DNA of 64,000 nt. Source: Brassica napus. Taxonomy: Eukaryota > Streptophyta > Magnoliopsida > Brassicales > Brassicaceae. Made by a program: the position numbers and the translations under genes. This document shows positions 44,601 through 59,500 of the stretch, piece by piece; positions within the stretch are counted from its first letter, which is position 1, and every line of letters begins with the position of its first letter. Under the pieces are notes generated by a model. That model was not told where the DNA came from. It made no database searches and saw only the letters and a list, made by a program, of their open reading frames with translations. The DNA is taken from contig NC_063434.1 of the NCBI RefSeq assembly GCF_020379485.1, forward strand, positions 29,211,401 to 29,275,400, given 5' to 3'.

Positions 44601-47600
44601 TGCAACTAGGCATTAAAACAATATTGTCATATTTTTTGAAATTTTCTCAAAATCTATGGGCTAACCCCTACAAAAATATTGAGTTTTTGGTAAATACTTT
44701 ATATACTGAAGCCTATAATCTTTAGTGTTGTTTTAAAATTTATACCATATTCTACATTTGTATTAATGTATGCTAAACTCTTTTTCATGGTAAATGAGCA
44801 TCGTTCAATTGTTTTTATCAAATAATTTAATAAAACTTCATAATACTCCCTAAATCGATGGAATAACCACTATAAAATTATTATTTTCTTGATAAACGGA
44901 GAGAACAAAGGCTCCAAACCTCTTTGAACATCATCATATGTTAGTGCAGGATGCAACTAGGCATTAAAACAATATTGTCATATTTTTTGAAATTTTCTCA
45001 AAATCTATGGGCTAACCCCTACAAAAATATTGAGTTTTTGGTAAATACTTTATATACTGAAGCCTATAATCTTTAGTGTTGTTTTAAAATTTATACCATA
45101 TTCTACATTTGTATTAATGTATGCTAAACTCTTTTTCATGGTAAATGAGCATCGTTCAATTGTTTTTATCAATTAATTTAGTAAAACTTCATAATACCCC
45201 TAAATCGATGGAATAACCACTATAAAATTATTATTTTCTTGATAAACGGAGACGACAAAGGCTCCAAACCTCTTTGAACATCATCATATGTTAGTGCAGG
45301 ATGCAACTAGGCATTAAAACAATATTGTCATATTTTTTGAAATTTTCTCAAAATCTATGGGCTAACCCCTACAAAAATATTGAGTTTTTGGTAAATACTT
45401 TATATACTGAAGCCTATAATCTTTAGTGTTGTTTTAAAATTTATACCATATTCTACATTTGTATTAATGTATGCTAAACTCTTTTTCATGGTAAATGAGC
45501 ATCGTTCAATTGTTTTTATCAATTAATTTAGTAAAACTTCATAATACCCCCTAAATCGATGGAATAACCACTATAAAATTATTATTTTCTTGATAAACGG
45601 AGAGACAAAGGCTCCAAACCTCTTTGAACATCATCATATGTTAGTGCAGGATGCAACTAGGCATTAAAACAATATTGTCATATTTTTTGAAATTTTCTCA
45701 AAATCTATGGGCTAACCCCTACAAAAATATTGAGTTTTTGGTAAATACTTTATATACTGAAGCCTATAATCTTTAGTGTTGTTTTAAAATTTATACCATA
45801 TTCTACATTTGTATTAATGTATGCTAAACTCTTTTTCATGGTAAATGAGCATCGTTCAATTGTTTTTATCAAATAATTTAATAAAACTTCATAATACTCC
45901 CTAAATCGATGGAATAACCACTATAAAATTATTATTTTCTTGATAAACGGAGACGACAAAGGCTCCAAACCTCTTTGAACATCATCATATGTTAGTGCAG
46001 GATGCAACTAGGCATTAAAACAATATTGTCATATTTTTTGAAATTTTCTCAAAATCTATGGGCTAACCCCTACAAAAATATTGAGTTTTTGGTAAATACT
46101 TTATATACTGAAGCCTATAATCTTTAGTGTTGTTTTAAAATTCATACCATATTCTACATTTGTATTAATGTATGCTAAACTCTTTTTCATGGTAAATGAG
46201 CATCGTTCAATTGTTTTTATCAATTAATTTAGTAAAACTTCATAATACCCCTAAATCGATGGAATAACCACTATAAAATTATTATTTTCTTGATAAACGG
46301 AGAGCACAAAGGCTCCAAACCTCTTTGAACATCATCATATGTTAGTGCAGGATGCAACTAGGCATTAAAACAATATTGTCATTTTTTTTGAAATTTTCTC
46401 AAAATCTATGGGCTAACCCCTACAAAAATATTGAGTTTTTGGTAAATACTTTATATACTGAAGCCTATAATCTTTAGTGTTGTTTTAAAATTTATACCAT
46501 ATTCTACATTTGTATTTATGTATGCTAAACTCATTTTCATGGTAAATGAGCATCTTTCAATTGTTTTTATCAAATAATTTAATAAAACTTCATAATACTC
46601 CCTAAATCGATGGAATAACCACTATAAAATTATTATTTTCTTGATAAACGGACACGACAAAGGCTCCAAACCTCTTTGAACATCATCATATGTTAGTGCA
46701 GGATGCAACTAGGCATTAAAACAATATTGTCATATTTTTTGAAATTTTCTCAAAATCTATGGGCTAACCCCTACAAAAATATTGAGTTTTTGGTAAATAC
46801 TTTATATACTGAAGCCTATAATCTTTAGTGTTGTTTTAAAATTTATACCATATTCTACATTTGTATTAATGTATGCTAAACTCTTTTCATGGTAAATGAG
46901 CATCTTTCAATTGTTTTTATCAAATAATTTAGTAAAACTTCATAATACTCCCTAAATCGATGGAATAACCACTATAAAATTATTATTTTCTTGATAAACG
47001 GAGACGACAAAGGCTCCAAACCTCTTTGAACATCATCATATGTTAGTGCAGGATGCAACTAGGCATTAAAACAATATTGTCATATTTTTTGAAATTTTCT
47101 CAAAATCTATGGGCTAACCCCTACAAAAATATTGAGTTTTTGGTAAATACTTTATATACTGAAGCCTATAATCTTTAGTGTTGTTTTAAAATTCATACCA
47201 TATTCTACATTTGTATTAATGTATGCTAAACTCTTTTTCATGGTAAATGAGCATCGTTCAATTGTTTTTATCAATTAATTTAGTAAAACTTCATAATACC
47301 CCCTAAATCGATGGAATAACCAATATAAAATTATTATTTTCTTGATAAACGGAGAGAACAAACACTCCAAACCTCTTTGAACATCATCATATGTTAGTGC
47401 AGGATGCAACTAGGCATTAAAACAATATTGTCATTTTTTTTGAAATTTTCTCAAAATCTATGGGCTAACAACCCCTACAAAAATATTGAGTTTTTGGTAA
47501 ATACTTTATATACTGAAGCCTATAATCTTTAGTGTTGTTTTAAAATTTATACCATATTCTACATTTGTATTTATGTATGCTAAACTCATTTTCATGGTAA

Positions 47601-50600
47601 ATGAGCATCTTTCAATTGTTTTTATCAAATAATTTAATAAAACTTCATAATACTCCCAAAATCGATGGAATAACCACTATAAAATTATTATTTTCTTGAT
47701 AAACGGACACGACAAAGGCTCCAAACCTCTTTGAACATCATCATATGTTAGTGCAGGATGCAACTAGGCATTAAAACAATATTGTCATTTTTTTTGAAAT
47801 TTTCTCAAAATCTATGGGCTAACCCCTACAAAAATATTGAGTTTTTGGTAAATACTTTATATACTGAAGCCTATAATCTTTAGTGTTGTTTTAAAATTTA
47901 TACCATATTCTACATTTGTATTTATGTATGCTAAACTCATTTTCATGGTAAATGAGCATCTTTCAATTGTTTTTATCAAATAATTTAATAAAACTTCATA
48001 ATACTCCCTAAATCGATGGAATAACCACTATAAAATTATTATTTTCTTGATAAACGGACACGACAAAGGCTCCAAACCTCTTTGAACATCATCATATGTT
48101 AGTGCAGGATGCAACTAGGCATTAAAACAATATTGTCATATTTTTTGAAATTTTCTCAAAATCTATGGGCTAACCCCTACAAAAATATTGAGTTTTTGGT
48201 AAATACTTTATATACTGAAGCCTATAATCTTTAGTGTTGTTTTAAAATTTATACCATATTCTACATTTGTATTAATGTATGCTAAACTCTTTTTCATGGT
48301 AAATGAGCATCGTTCAATTGTTTTTATCAATTAATTTAGTAAAACTTCATAATACCCCCTAAATCGATGGAATAACCAATATAGAATTATTATTTTCTTG
48401 ATAAACGGAGAGAACAAAGGCTTCAAACCTCTTTGAACATCATCATATGTTAGTGCAGGATGCAACTAGGCATTAAAACAATATTGTCATATTTTTTGAA
48501 ATTTTCTCAAAATCTATGGGCTAACCCCTACAAAAATATTGAGTTTTTGGTAAATACTTTATATACTGAAGCCTATAATCTTTAGTGTTGTTTTAAAATT
48601 CATACCATATTCTACATTTGTATTAATGTATGCTAAACTCTTTTTCATGGTAAATGAGCATCGTTCAATTGTTTTTATCAATTAATTTAGTAAAACTTCA
48701 TAATACCCCCTAAATCGATGGAATAACCAATATAAAATTATTATTTTCTTGATAAACGGAGAGAACAAAGGCTCCAAACCTCTTTGAACATCATCATATG
48801 TTAGTGCAGGATGCAACTAGGCATTAAAACAATATTGTCATTTTTTTTGAAATTTTCTCAAAATCTATGGGCTAACCCCTACAAAAATATTGAGTTTTTG
48901 GTAAATACTTTATATACTGAAGCCTATAATCTTTAGTGTTGTTTTAAAATTTATACCATATTCTACATTTGTATTTATGTATGCTAAACTCATTTTCATG
49001 GTAAATGAGCATCGTTCAATTGTTTTTATCAAATAATTTAATAAAACTTCATAATACTCCCTAAATCGATGGAATAACCACTATAAAATTATTATTTTCT
49101 TGATAAACGGAGACGACAAAGGCTCCAAACCTCTTTGAACATCATCATATGTTAGTGCAGGATGCAACTAGGCATTAAAACAATATTGTCATTTTTTTTG
49201 AAATTTTCTCAAAATCTATGGGCTAACCCCTACAAAAATATTGAGTTTTTGGTAAATACTTTATATACTGAAGCCTATAATCTTTAGTGTTGTTTTAAAA
49301 TTTATACCATATTCTACATTTGTATTAATGTATGCTAAACTCTTTTCATGGTAAATGAGCATCTTTCAATTGTTTTTATCAAATAATTTAATAAAACTTC
49401 ATAATACTCCCTAAATCGATGGAATAACCACTATAAAATTATTATTTTCTTGATAAACGGAGACGACAAAGGCTCCAAACCTCTTTGAACATCATCATAT
49501 GTTAGTGCAGGATGCAACTAGGCATTAAAACAATATTGTCATATTTTTTGAAATTTTCTCAAAATCTATGGGCTAACCCCTACAAAAATATTGAGTTTTT
49601 GGTAAATACTTTATATACTGAAGCCTATAATCTTTAGTGTTGTTTTAAAATTTATACCATATTCTACATTTGTATTAATGTATGCTAAACTCTTTTTCAT
49701 GGTAAATGAGCATCGTTCAATTGTTTTTATCAATTAATTTAGTAAAACTTCATAATACCCCTAAATCGATGGAATAACCAATATAGAATTATTATTTTCT
49801 TGATAAACGGAGAGAACAAAGGCTTCAAACCTCTTTGAACATCATCATATGTTAGTGCAGGATGCAACTAGGCATTAAAACAATATTGTCATATTTTTTG
49901 AAATTTTCTCAAAATCTATGGGCTAACCCCTACAAAAATATTGAGTTTTTGGTAAATACTTTATATACTGAAGCCTATAATCTTTAGTGTTGTTTTAAAA
50001 TTTATACCATATTCTACATTTGTATTAATGTATGCTAAACTCTTTTTCATGGTAAATGAGCATCGTTCAATTGTTTTTATCAATTAATTTAGTAAAACTT
50101 CATAATACCCCCTAAATCGATGGAATAACCAATATAAAATTATTATTTTCTTGATAAACGGAGAGAACAAAGGCTCCAAACCTCTTTGAACATCATCATA
50201 TGTTAGTGCAGGATGCAACTAGGCATTAAAACAATATTGTCATATTTTTTGAAATTTTCTCAAAATCTATGGGCTAACCCCTACAAAAATATTGAGTTTT
50301 TGGTAAATACTTTATATACTGAAGCCTATAATCTTTAGTGTTGTTTTAAAATTTATACCATATTCTACATTTGTATTAATGTATGCTAAACTCATTTTCA
50401 TGGTAAATGAGCATCGTTCAATTGTTTTTATCAATAATTTAATAAAACTTCATAATACTCCCTAAATCGATGGAATAACCACTATAAATTATTATTTTCT
50501 TGATAAACGGACACGACAAAGGCTCCAAACCTCTTTGAACATCATCATATGTTAGTGCAGGATGCAACTAGGCATTAAAACAATATTGTCATATTTTTGA

Positions 50601-53600
50601 AATTTTCTCAAAATCTATGGGCTAACCCCTACAAAAATATTGAGTTTTGGTAAATACTTTATATACTGAAGCCTATAATCTTTAGTGTTGTTTTAAAATT
50701 TATACCATATTCTACATTTGTATTAATGTATGCTAAACTCTTTTTCATGGTAAATGAGCATCGTTCAATTGTTTTTATCAATTAATTTAGTAAAACTTCA
50801 TAATACCCCCTAAATCGATGGAATAACCAATATAAAATTATTATTTTCTTGATAAACGGAGAGAACAAAGGCTCCAAACCTCTTTGAACATCATCATATG
50901 TTAGTGCAGGATGCAACTAGGCATTAAAACAATATTGTCATATTTTTTGAAATTTTCTCAAAATCTATGGGCTAACCCCTACAAAAATATTGAGTTTTTG
51001 GTAAATACTTTATATACTGAAGCCTATAATCTTTAGTGTTGTTTTAAAATTTATACCATATTCTACATTTGTATTAATGTATGCTAAACTCTTTTTCATG
51101 GTAAATGAGCATCGTTCAATTGTTTTTATCAATAATTTAGTAAAACTTCATAATACCCCCTAAATCGATGGAATAACCAATATAAAATTATTATTCTTGA
51201 TAAACGGAGACGACAAAGGCTCCAAACCTCTTTGAACATCATCATATGTTAGTGCAGGATGCAACTAGGCATTAAAACAATATTGTCATATTTTTTGAAA
51301 TTTTCTCAAAATCTATGGGCATAATCTTTTATATACTGAAGCGTATAATCTTTAGTGTTGTTTTAAAATTTATACCATATTCTACATTTGTATTTATGTA
51401 TGCTAAACTCTTTTTCATGGTAAATGAGCATCGTTCAATTGTTTTTATCAAATAATTTAGTAAAACTTCATAATACTCCCTAAATCGATGGAATAACCAC
51501 TATAAAATTATTATTTTCTTGATAAACGGAGACGACAAAGGCTCCAAACCTCTTTGAACATCATCATATGTTAGTGCAGGATGCAACTAGGCATTAAAAC
51601 AATATTGTCATATTTTTTGAAATTTTCTCAAAATCTATGGGCTAACCCCTACAAAAATATTGAGTTTTTGGTAAATACTTTATATACTGAAGCCTATAAT
51701 CTTTAGTGTTGTTTTAAAATTTATACCATATTCTACATTTGTATTAATGTATGCTAAACTCTTTTCATGGTAAATGAGCATCGTTCAATTGTTTTTATCA
51801 ATTAATTTAGTAAAACTTCATAATACCCCCTAAATCGATGGAATAACCACTATAAATTATTATTTTCTTGATAAACGGAGAGAACAAAGGCTCCAAACCT
51901 CTTTGAACATCATCATATGTTAGTGCAGGATGCAACTAGGCATTAAAACAATATTGTCATATTTTTTGAAATTTTCTCAAAATCTATGGGCTAACCCCTA
52001 CAAAAATATTGAGTTTTTGGTAAATACTTTATATACTGAAGCCTATAATCTTTAGTGTTGTTTTAAAATTTATACCATATTCTACATTTGTATTAATGTA
52101 TGCTAAACTCTTTTTCATGGTAAATGAGCATCGTTCAATTGTTTTTATCAATTAATTTAGTAAAACTTCATAATACCCCCTAAATCGATGGAATAACCAA
52201 TATAAAATTATTATTTTCTTGATAAACGGAGAGACAAAGGCTCCAAACCTCTTTGAACATCATCATATGTTAGTGCAGGATGCAACTAGGCATTAAAACA
52301 ATATTGTCATATTTTTTGAAATTTTCTCAAAATCTATGGGCTAACCCTACAAAAATATTGAGTTTTTGGTAAATACTTTATATACTGAAGCCTATAATCT
52401 TTAGTGTTGTTTTAAAATTATACCATATTCTACATTTGTATTAATGTATGCTAAACTCTTTTTCATGGTAAATGAGCATCGTTCAATTGTTTTTATCAAA
52501 TAATTTAATAAAACTTCATAATACTCCCTAAATCGATGGAATAACCACTATAAAATTATTATTTTCTTGATAAACGGAGACGACAAAGGCTCCAAACCTC
52601 TTTGAACATCATCATATGTTAGTGCAGGATGCAACTAGGCATTAAAAAATATTGTCATATTTTTGAAATTTTCTCAAAATCTATGGGCTAACCCCTACAA
52701 AAATATTGAGTTTTGGTAAATACTTTATATACTGAAGCCTATAATCTTTAGTGTTGTTTTAAAATTTATACCATATTCTACATTTGTATTAATGTATGCT
52801 AAACTCTTTTTCATGGTAAATGAGCATCGTTCAATTGTTTTTATCAATTAATTTAGTAAAACTTCATAATACCCCCTAAATCGATGGAATAACCATATAA
52901 AATTATTATTTTCTTGATAAACGGAGAGAACAAAGGCTCCAAACCTCTTTGAACATCATCATATGTTAGTGCAGGATGCAACTAGGCATTAAAACAATAT
53001 TGTCATATTTTTTGAAATTTTCTCAAAATCTATGGGCTAACCCCTACAAAAATATTGAGTTTTGGTAAATACTTTATATACTGAAGCCTATAATCTTTAG
53101 TGTTGTTTTAAAATTTATACCATATTCTACATTTGTATTATGTATGCTAAACTCTTTTCATGGTAAATGAGCATCGTTCAATTGTTTTTATCAAATAATT
53201 TAGTAAAACTTCATAATACTCCCTAAATCGATGGAATAACCACTATAAAATTATTATTTTCTTGATAAACGGAGACGAAAAGGCTTCAAACCTCTTTGAA
53301 CATCATCATATGTTAGTGCAGGATGCAACTAGGCATTAAAACAATATTGTCATATTTTTTGAAATTTCTCAAAATCTATGGGCTAACCCCTACAAAAATA
53401 TTGAGTTTTTGGTAAATACTTTATATACTGAAGCCTATAATCTTTAGTGTTGTTTTAAAATTTATACCATATTCTACATTTGTATTAATGTATGCTAAAC
53501 TCTTTTCATGGTAAATGAGCATCGTTCAATTGTTTTTATCAATTAATTTAGTAAAACTTCATAATACCCCTAAATCGATGGAATAACCAATATAAATTAT

Positions 53601-56424
53601 TATTTTCTTGATAAACGGAGACGACAAAGGCTCCAAACCTCTTTGAACATCATCATATGTTAGTGCAGGATGCAACTAGGCATTAAAAAATATTGTCATA
53701 TTTTTGAAATTTTCTCAAAATCTATGGGCTAACCCCTACAAAATATTGAGTTTTGGTAAATACTTTATATACTGAAGCCTATAATCTTTAGTGTTGTTTT
53801 AAAATTTATACCATATTCTACATTTGTATTATGTATGCTAAACTCTTTTTCATGGTAAATGAGCATCGTTCAATTGTTTTTATCAATAATTTAGTAAAAC
53901 TTCATAATACCCCCTAAATCGATGGAATAACCAATATAAAATTATTATTTTCTTGATAAACGGAGAGAACAAAGGCTCCAAACCTCTTTGAACATCATCA
54001 TATGTTAGTGCAGGATGCAACTAGGCATTAAAACAATATTGTCATATTTTTTGAAATTTTCTCAAAATCTATGGGCTATTGAGTTTGGTAAATACTTATA
54101 TACTGAAGCGTATAATCTTTAGTGTTGTTTTAAAATTTATACCATATTCTACATTTGTATTTATGTATGCTAAACTCTTTTCATGGTAAATGAGCATCTT
54201 TCAATTGTTTTTATCAATAATTTAATAAAACTTCATAATACCCCTAAATCGATGGAATAACCACTATAAAATTATTATTTTCTTGATAAACGGACACGAC
54301 AAAGGCTCCAAACCTCTTTGAACATCATCATATGTTAGTGCAGGATGCAACTAGGCATTAAAACAAATATTGTCATATTTTTTGAAATTTTCTCAAAATC
54401 TATGGGCTAACCCCTACAAAAATATTGAGTTTTTGGTAAATACTTTATATACTGAAGCCTATAATCTTTAATGTTGTTTAAAATTTATACCATATTCTAC
54501 ATTTGTATTTATGTATGCTAAACTCTTTTCATGGTAAATGAGCATCGTTCAATTGTTTTTATCAATTAATTTAGTAAAACTTCATAATACCCCCTAAATC
54601 GATGGAATAACCAATATAAAATTATTATTTTCTTGATAAACGGAGAGAACAAAGGCTCCAAACTCTTTGAACATCATCATATGTTAGTGCAGGATGCAAC
54701 TAGGCATTAAAACAATATTGTCATATTTTTTGAAATTTTCTCAAAATCTATGGGCTAACCCCTACAAAAATATTGAGTTTTGGTAAATACTTTATATACT
54801 GAAGCCTATAATCTTTAGTGTTGTTTTAAAATTTTACCATATTCTACATTTGTATTAATGTATGCTAAACTCTTTTTCATGGTAAATGAGCATCGTTCAA
54901 TTGTTTTTATCAATTAATTAGTAAAACTTCATAATACCCCCTAAATCGATGGAATAACCAATATAAAATTATTATTTTCTTGATAAACGGAGAGAACAAA
55001 GGCTCCAAACCTCTTTGAACATCATCATATGTTAGTGCAGGATGCAACTAGGCATTAAAACAATATTGTCATATTTTTTGAAATTTCTCAAAATCTATGG
55101 GCTAACCCCTACAAAATATTGAGTTTTGGTAAATACTTTATATACTGAAGCCTATAATCTTTAGTGTTGTTTTAAAATTTATACCATATTCTACATTTGT
55201 ATTAATGTATGCTAAACTCTTTTTCATGGTAAATGAGCATCGTTCAATTGTTTTTATCAATTAATTTAGTAAAACTTCATAATACTCCCTAAATCGATGG
55301 AATAACCACTATAAAATTATTATTTTCTTGATAAACGGAGAGACAAAGGCTCCAAACCTCTTTGAACATCATCATATGTTAGTGCAGGATGCAACTAGGC
55401 ATTAAAACAATATTGTCATATTTTTTGAAATTTTCTCAAAATCTATGGGCTAACCCCTACAAAAATATTGAGTTTTTGGTAAATACTTTATATACTGAAG
55501 CCTATAATCTTAGTGTTGTTTTAAAATTTATACATATTCTACATTTGTATTTATGTATGCTAAACACATTTTCATAGTAAATGAGCATCTTTCAAATGTT
55601 TTTATCAAATAATTTAATAAAACTTCATAATACTCCCTAAATCGATGAAATAACCACTACAAAATTATTATTTTCTTGATAAACGGACACGACAAAGGCT
55701 TCAAACCTCTTTGAACATCATCATATGTTAGTGCAGGATGCAACTAGGCATTAAAACAATATTGTCATATTTTTTGAAATTTTCTCAAAATCTATGGGCT
55801 AACCCCTACAAAAATATGAGTTTTGGTAATACTTTATATACTGAAGCCTATAAATCTTTAGTGTGTTTTAAAATTTATACCATATTCTACATTTGTATTA
55901 ATGTATGCTAAACTCTTTTTCATGGTAAATGAGCATCGTTCAATTGTTTTATCAATTAATTTAGTAAAACTTCATAATACCCCTAAATCGATGGGAATAC
56001 CACTATAAAATTTTCTTTGATGAAACGGAGACGACAAAGGCTCCAAACCTCTTTGAACATCATCATATGTTAGTGCAGGATGCAACTAGGCATTAAAACA
56101 ATATTGTCATATTTTTTGAAATTTTCTCAAAATCTATGGGCTAACCCCTACAAAAATATTGAGTTTTTGGTACATACTTTATATACTGAAGCCTATAATC
56201 TTTAGTGTTGTTTTACAATTTATACCATATTCTACATTTGTATTAATGTATGCTAAACTCTTTTTAATGGTAAATGAGCATCGTTCAATTGTTTTTATCA
56301 ATTAATTTAGTAAAACTTCATAATACCCCTAATATAAAACGATGGAATAACCAATATAAAATTATTATTTCTTGATAAACGGAGAGACAAACTGCTCAAA
56401 CATCTTTGAACATCATCATATGTA
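38684..56424 (-). repeat. Satellite block 2: ~350-bp repeat, subfamily II, inverted orientation
   Basis: About 50 monomers of about 350 bp on the minus strand relative to block 1 (anchor TTTTCATGGTAAATGAGCAT at about 38805, 39155, 39506 and so on). Shared pieces with subfamily I show common descent: GTAGGGGTTA, AGTTGCATCCT, CATATGATGATG, CAAAGAGGTTT, AGAGTTTAGCATACATTA. Monomers are much more alike than in block 1. Two types alternate or mix: type A has ATACCCCCTAAATCG, AACCAATATAAAA and GGAGAGAAC; type B has ATACTCCCTAAATCG, AACCACTATAAAA and GGACACGAC. No coding capacity. Confidence 0.95.
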
Positions 56425-56524
56425 NNNNNNNNNNNNNNNNNNNNNNNNNNNNNNNNNNNNNNNNNNNNNNNNNNNNNNNNNNNNNNNNNNNNNNNNNNNN
56501 NNNNNNNNNNNNNNNNNNNNNNNN
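56425..56524. other. Assembly gap (100 N)
   Basis: Exactly 100 N, the conventional size for a scaffold gap of unknown length. Satellite orientation differs on the two sides. Confidence 0.99.
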
Positions 56525-59500
56525 TAAACTCAATATTTTTGTAGGGGTTAGCCCATAGATTTTGAGGAAAATTTCAAAAAATATGACAATATTGTTTAAT
56601 GCCTAGTTGCATCCTGCACTAACATATGATGAAAAGAGGTTTGGAGCTTGTTGTCTCCGTTTATCAAGAAAATAATAATTTTATAGTGGTTATTCCATCG
56701 ATTTAGGGAGTATTATGAAGTTTTTTATTAAATTAATTGATAAAAAACAATTGAAAATATGCTCATTTACCATGAAAAAGAGGTTAGCATACGTAATACA
56801 ATGTAGAATATGGTAGAAATTTTAAAAAAAACACTAAAGATTATAGGCTTCAGTCAGTATATAAAGTATTTACCAAAAACTCAATATTTTTGTAGGGGTT
56901 AGCCCATAGATTTTGAGAAAATTTCAAAAAAATATGACAATATTGTTTTAATGCCTAGTTGCATCCTGCACTAAATATGATGATGTTCAAAGAGGTTTGG
57001 AGCCTTTGTGCTTCCGTTTATCAAGAAAATAATAATTTTATAGTGGTTATTCCATCGATTTAGGGAGTATTATGAAGTTTTATTAAATTAATTGATAAAA
57101 ACAATTGAACGATGCTCATTTACCATGAAAAAGAGTTTAGCATACATTAATACAAATGTAGAATATGGTAGAAATTTTAAAACAACACTAAAGATTATAG
57201 GCTTCAGTATATAAAGTATTTACCAAAAACTCAATATTTTGTAGGGGTTAGCCCATAGATTTTGAGAAAATTTCAAAAAATATGACAATATTGTTTTAAT
57301 GCCTAGTTGCATCCTGCACTAACATATGATGATGTTCAAAGAGGTTTGGAGCCTTTGTGTCTCCGTTTATCAAGAAAATAATAATTTTATAGTGGTTATT
57401 CCATCGATTTAGGGGTATTATGAAGTTTTACTAAATTAATTGATAAAAAAAATTGAACGATGCTCATTTACCATGAAAAAGAGTTTAGCATACATTAATA
57501 CAAATGTAGAATATGGTAGAAATTTTAAAACAACACTAAAGATTATAGGCTTCAGTATATAAAGTATTTACCAAAAACTCAATATTTTGTAGGGTGGTTA
57601 GCCCATAGATTTGAGAAAATTTCAAAAAATATGACAATATTGTTTTAATGCCTAGTTGCATCCTGCACTAACATATGATGATGTTCAAAGAGGTTTGGAG
57701 CCTTTGTGCTCTCCGTTTATCAAGAAAATAATAATTTTATAGTGGTTATTCCATCGATTTAGGGGGTATTATGAAGTTTTACTAAATTAATTGATAAAAA
57801 CAATTGAACGATGCTCATTTACCATGAAAAAGAGTTAGCATACATTAATACAAATGTAGAATATGGTTAGAAATTTTAAAACAACACTAAAGATTATAGG
57901 CTTCAGTATATAAGTATTTACCAAAAACTCAATATTTTTGTAGGGGTTAGCCCATAGATTTTGAGAAAATTTCAAAAAATATGACAATATTGTTTTAATG
58001 CCTAGTTGCATCCTGCACTAACATATGATGATGTTCAAAGAGGTTTGGAGCCTTTGTGTCTCCGTTTATCAAGAAAATAATAATTTTATAGTGGTTATTC
58101 CATCGATTTTAGGGGTTATTATGAAGTTTTACTAAATTAATTGATAAAAACAATTGAACGATGCTCATTTACCATGAAAAAGAGTTTAGCATACATTAAT
58201 ACAAATGTAGAATATGGTAGAAATTTTAAAACAACACTAAAGATTATAGGCTTCAGTATATAAAGTATTTACCAAAAACTCAATATTTTTGTAGGGGTTA
58301 GCCCATAGATTTTGAGAAAATTTCAAAAAATATGACAAATTTTTTAATGCCTAGTTGCATCCTGCACTAACATATGATGATGTTCAAAGAGGTTTGGAGC
58401 CTTTGTGCTCTCCGTTTATCAAGAAAATAATAATTTTATAGTGGTTATTCCATCGATTTAGGGGGTATTATGAAGTTTTACTAAATTAATTGATAAAAAC
58501 AATTGAACGATGCTCATTTACCATGAAAAAGAGTTTAGCATACATTAATACAAATGTAGAATATGGTAGAAATTTTAAAAAAACACTAAAGATTATAGGC
58601 TTCAGTATATAAAGTATTTACCAAAAACTCAATATTTTGTAGGGGTTAGCCCTAGATTTTGAGAAAATTTCAAAAAATATGACAATATTGTTTTAATGCC
58701 TAGTTGCATCCTGCACTAACATATGATGATGTTCAAAGAGGTTTGGAGCCTTTGTCGTCTCCGTTTATCAAGAAAATAATAATTTTATAGTGGTTATTCC
58801 ATCGATTTAGGGAGTATTATGAAGTTTACTAAATTATTTGATAAAAACAATTGAAAGATGCTCATTTACCATGAAAAAGAGTTTAGCATACATTAATACA
58901 AATGTAGAATATGGTAGAAATTTTAAAACAACACTAAAGATTATAGGCTTCAGTATATAAAGTATTTACCAAAAACTCAATATTTTTGTAGGGGTTAGCC
59001 CATAGATTTTGAGAAAATTTCAAAAAATATGACAATATTTTTTAATGCCTAGTTGCATCCTGCACTAACATATGATGATGTTTCAAAGAGGTTTGGAGCC
59101 TTTGTGCTCTCCGTTTATCAAGAAAATAATAATTTTATAGTGGTTATTCCATCGATTTAGGGGGTATTATGAAGTTTTACTAAATTAATTGATAAAAACA
59201 ATTGAACGATGCTCATTTACCATGAAAAAGAGTTTAGCATACATTAATACAAATGTAGAATATGGTAGAAATTTTAAAACAACACTAAAGATTATAGGCT
59301 TCAGTATATAAAGTATTTACCAAAAACTCAATATTTTTGTAGGGGTTAGCCCATAGATTTTGAGAAAATTTCAAAAAATATGACAATATTGTTTTAATGC
59401 CTAGTTGCATCCTGCACTAACATATGATGATGTTCAAAGAGGTTTGGAGCCTTTGTCGTCTCCGTTTATCAAGAAAATAATAATTTTATAGTGGTTATTC

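Noticed and set aside
55389..55577. 62-codon plus-strand open frame in satellite block 2
   Set aside because: It depends on single-base deletions of the poorly polished region; other monomers do not keep the frame.
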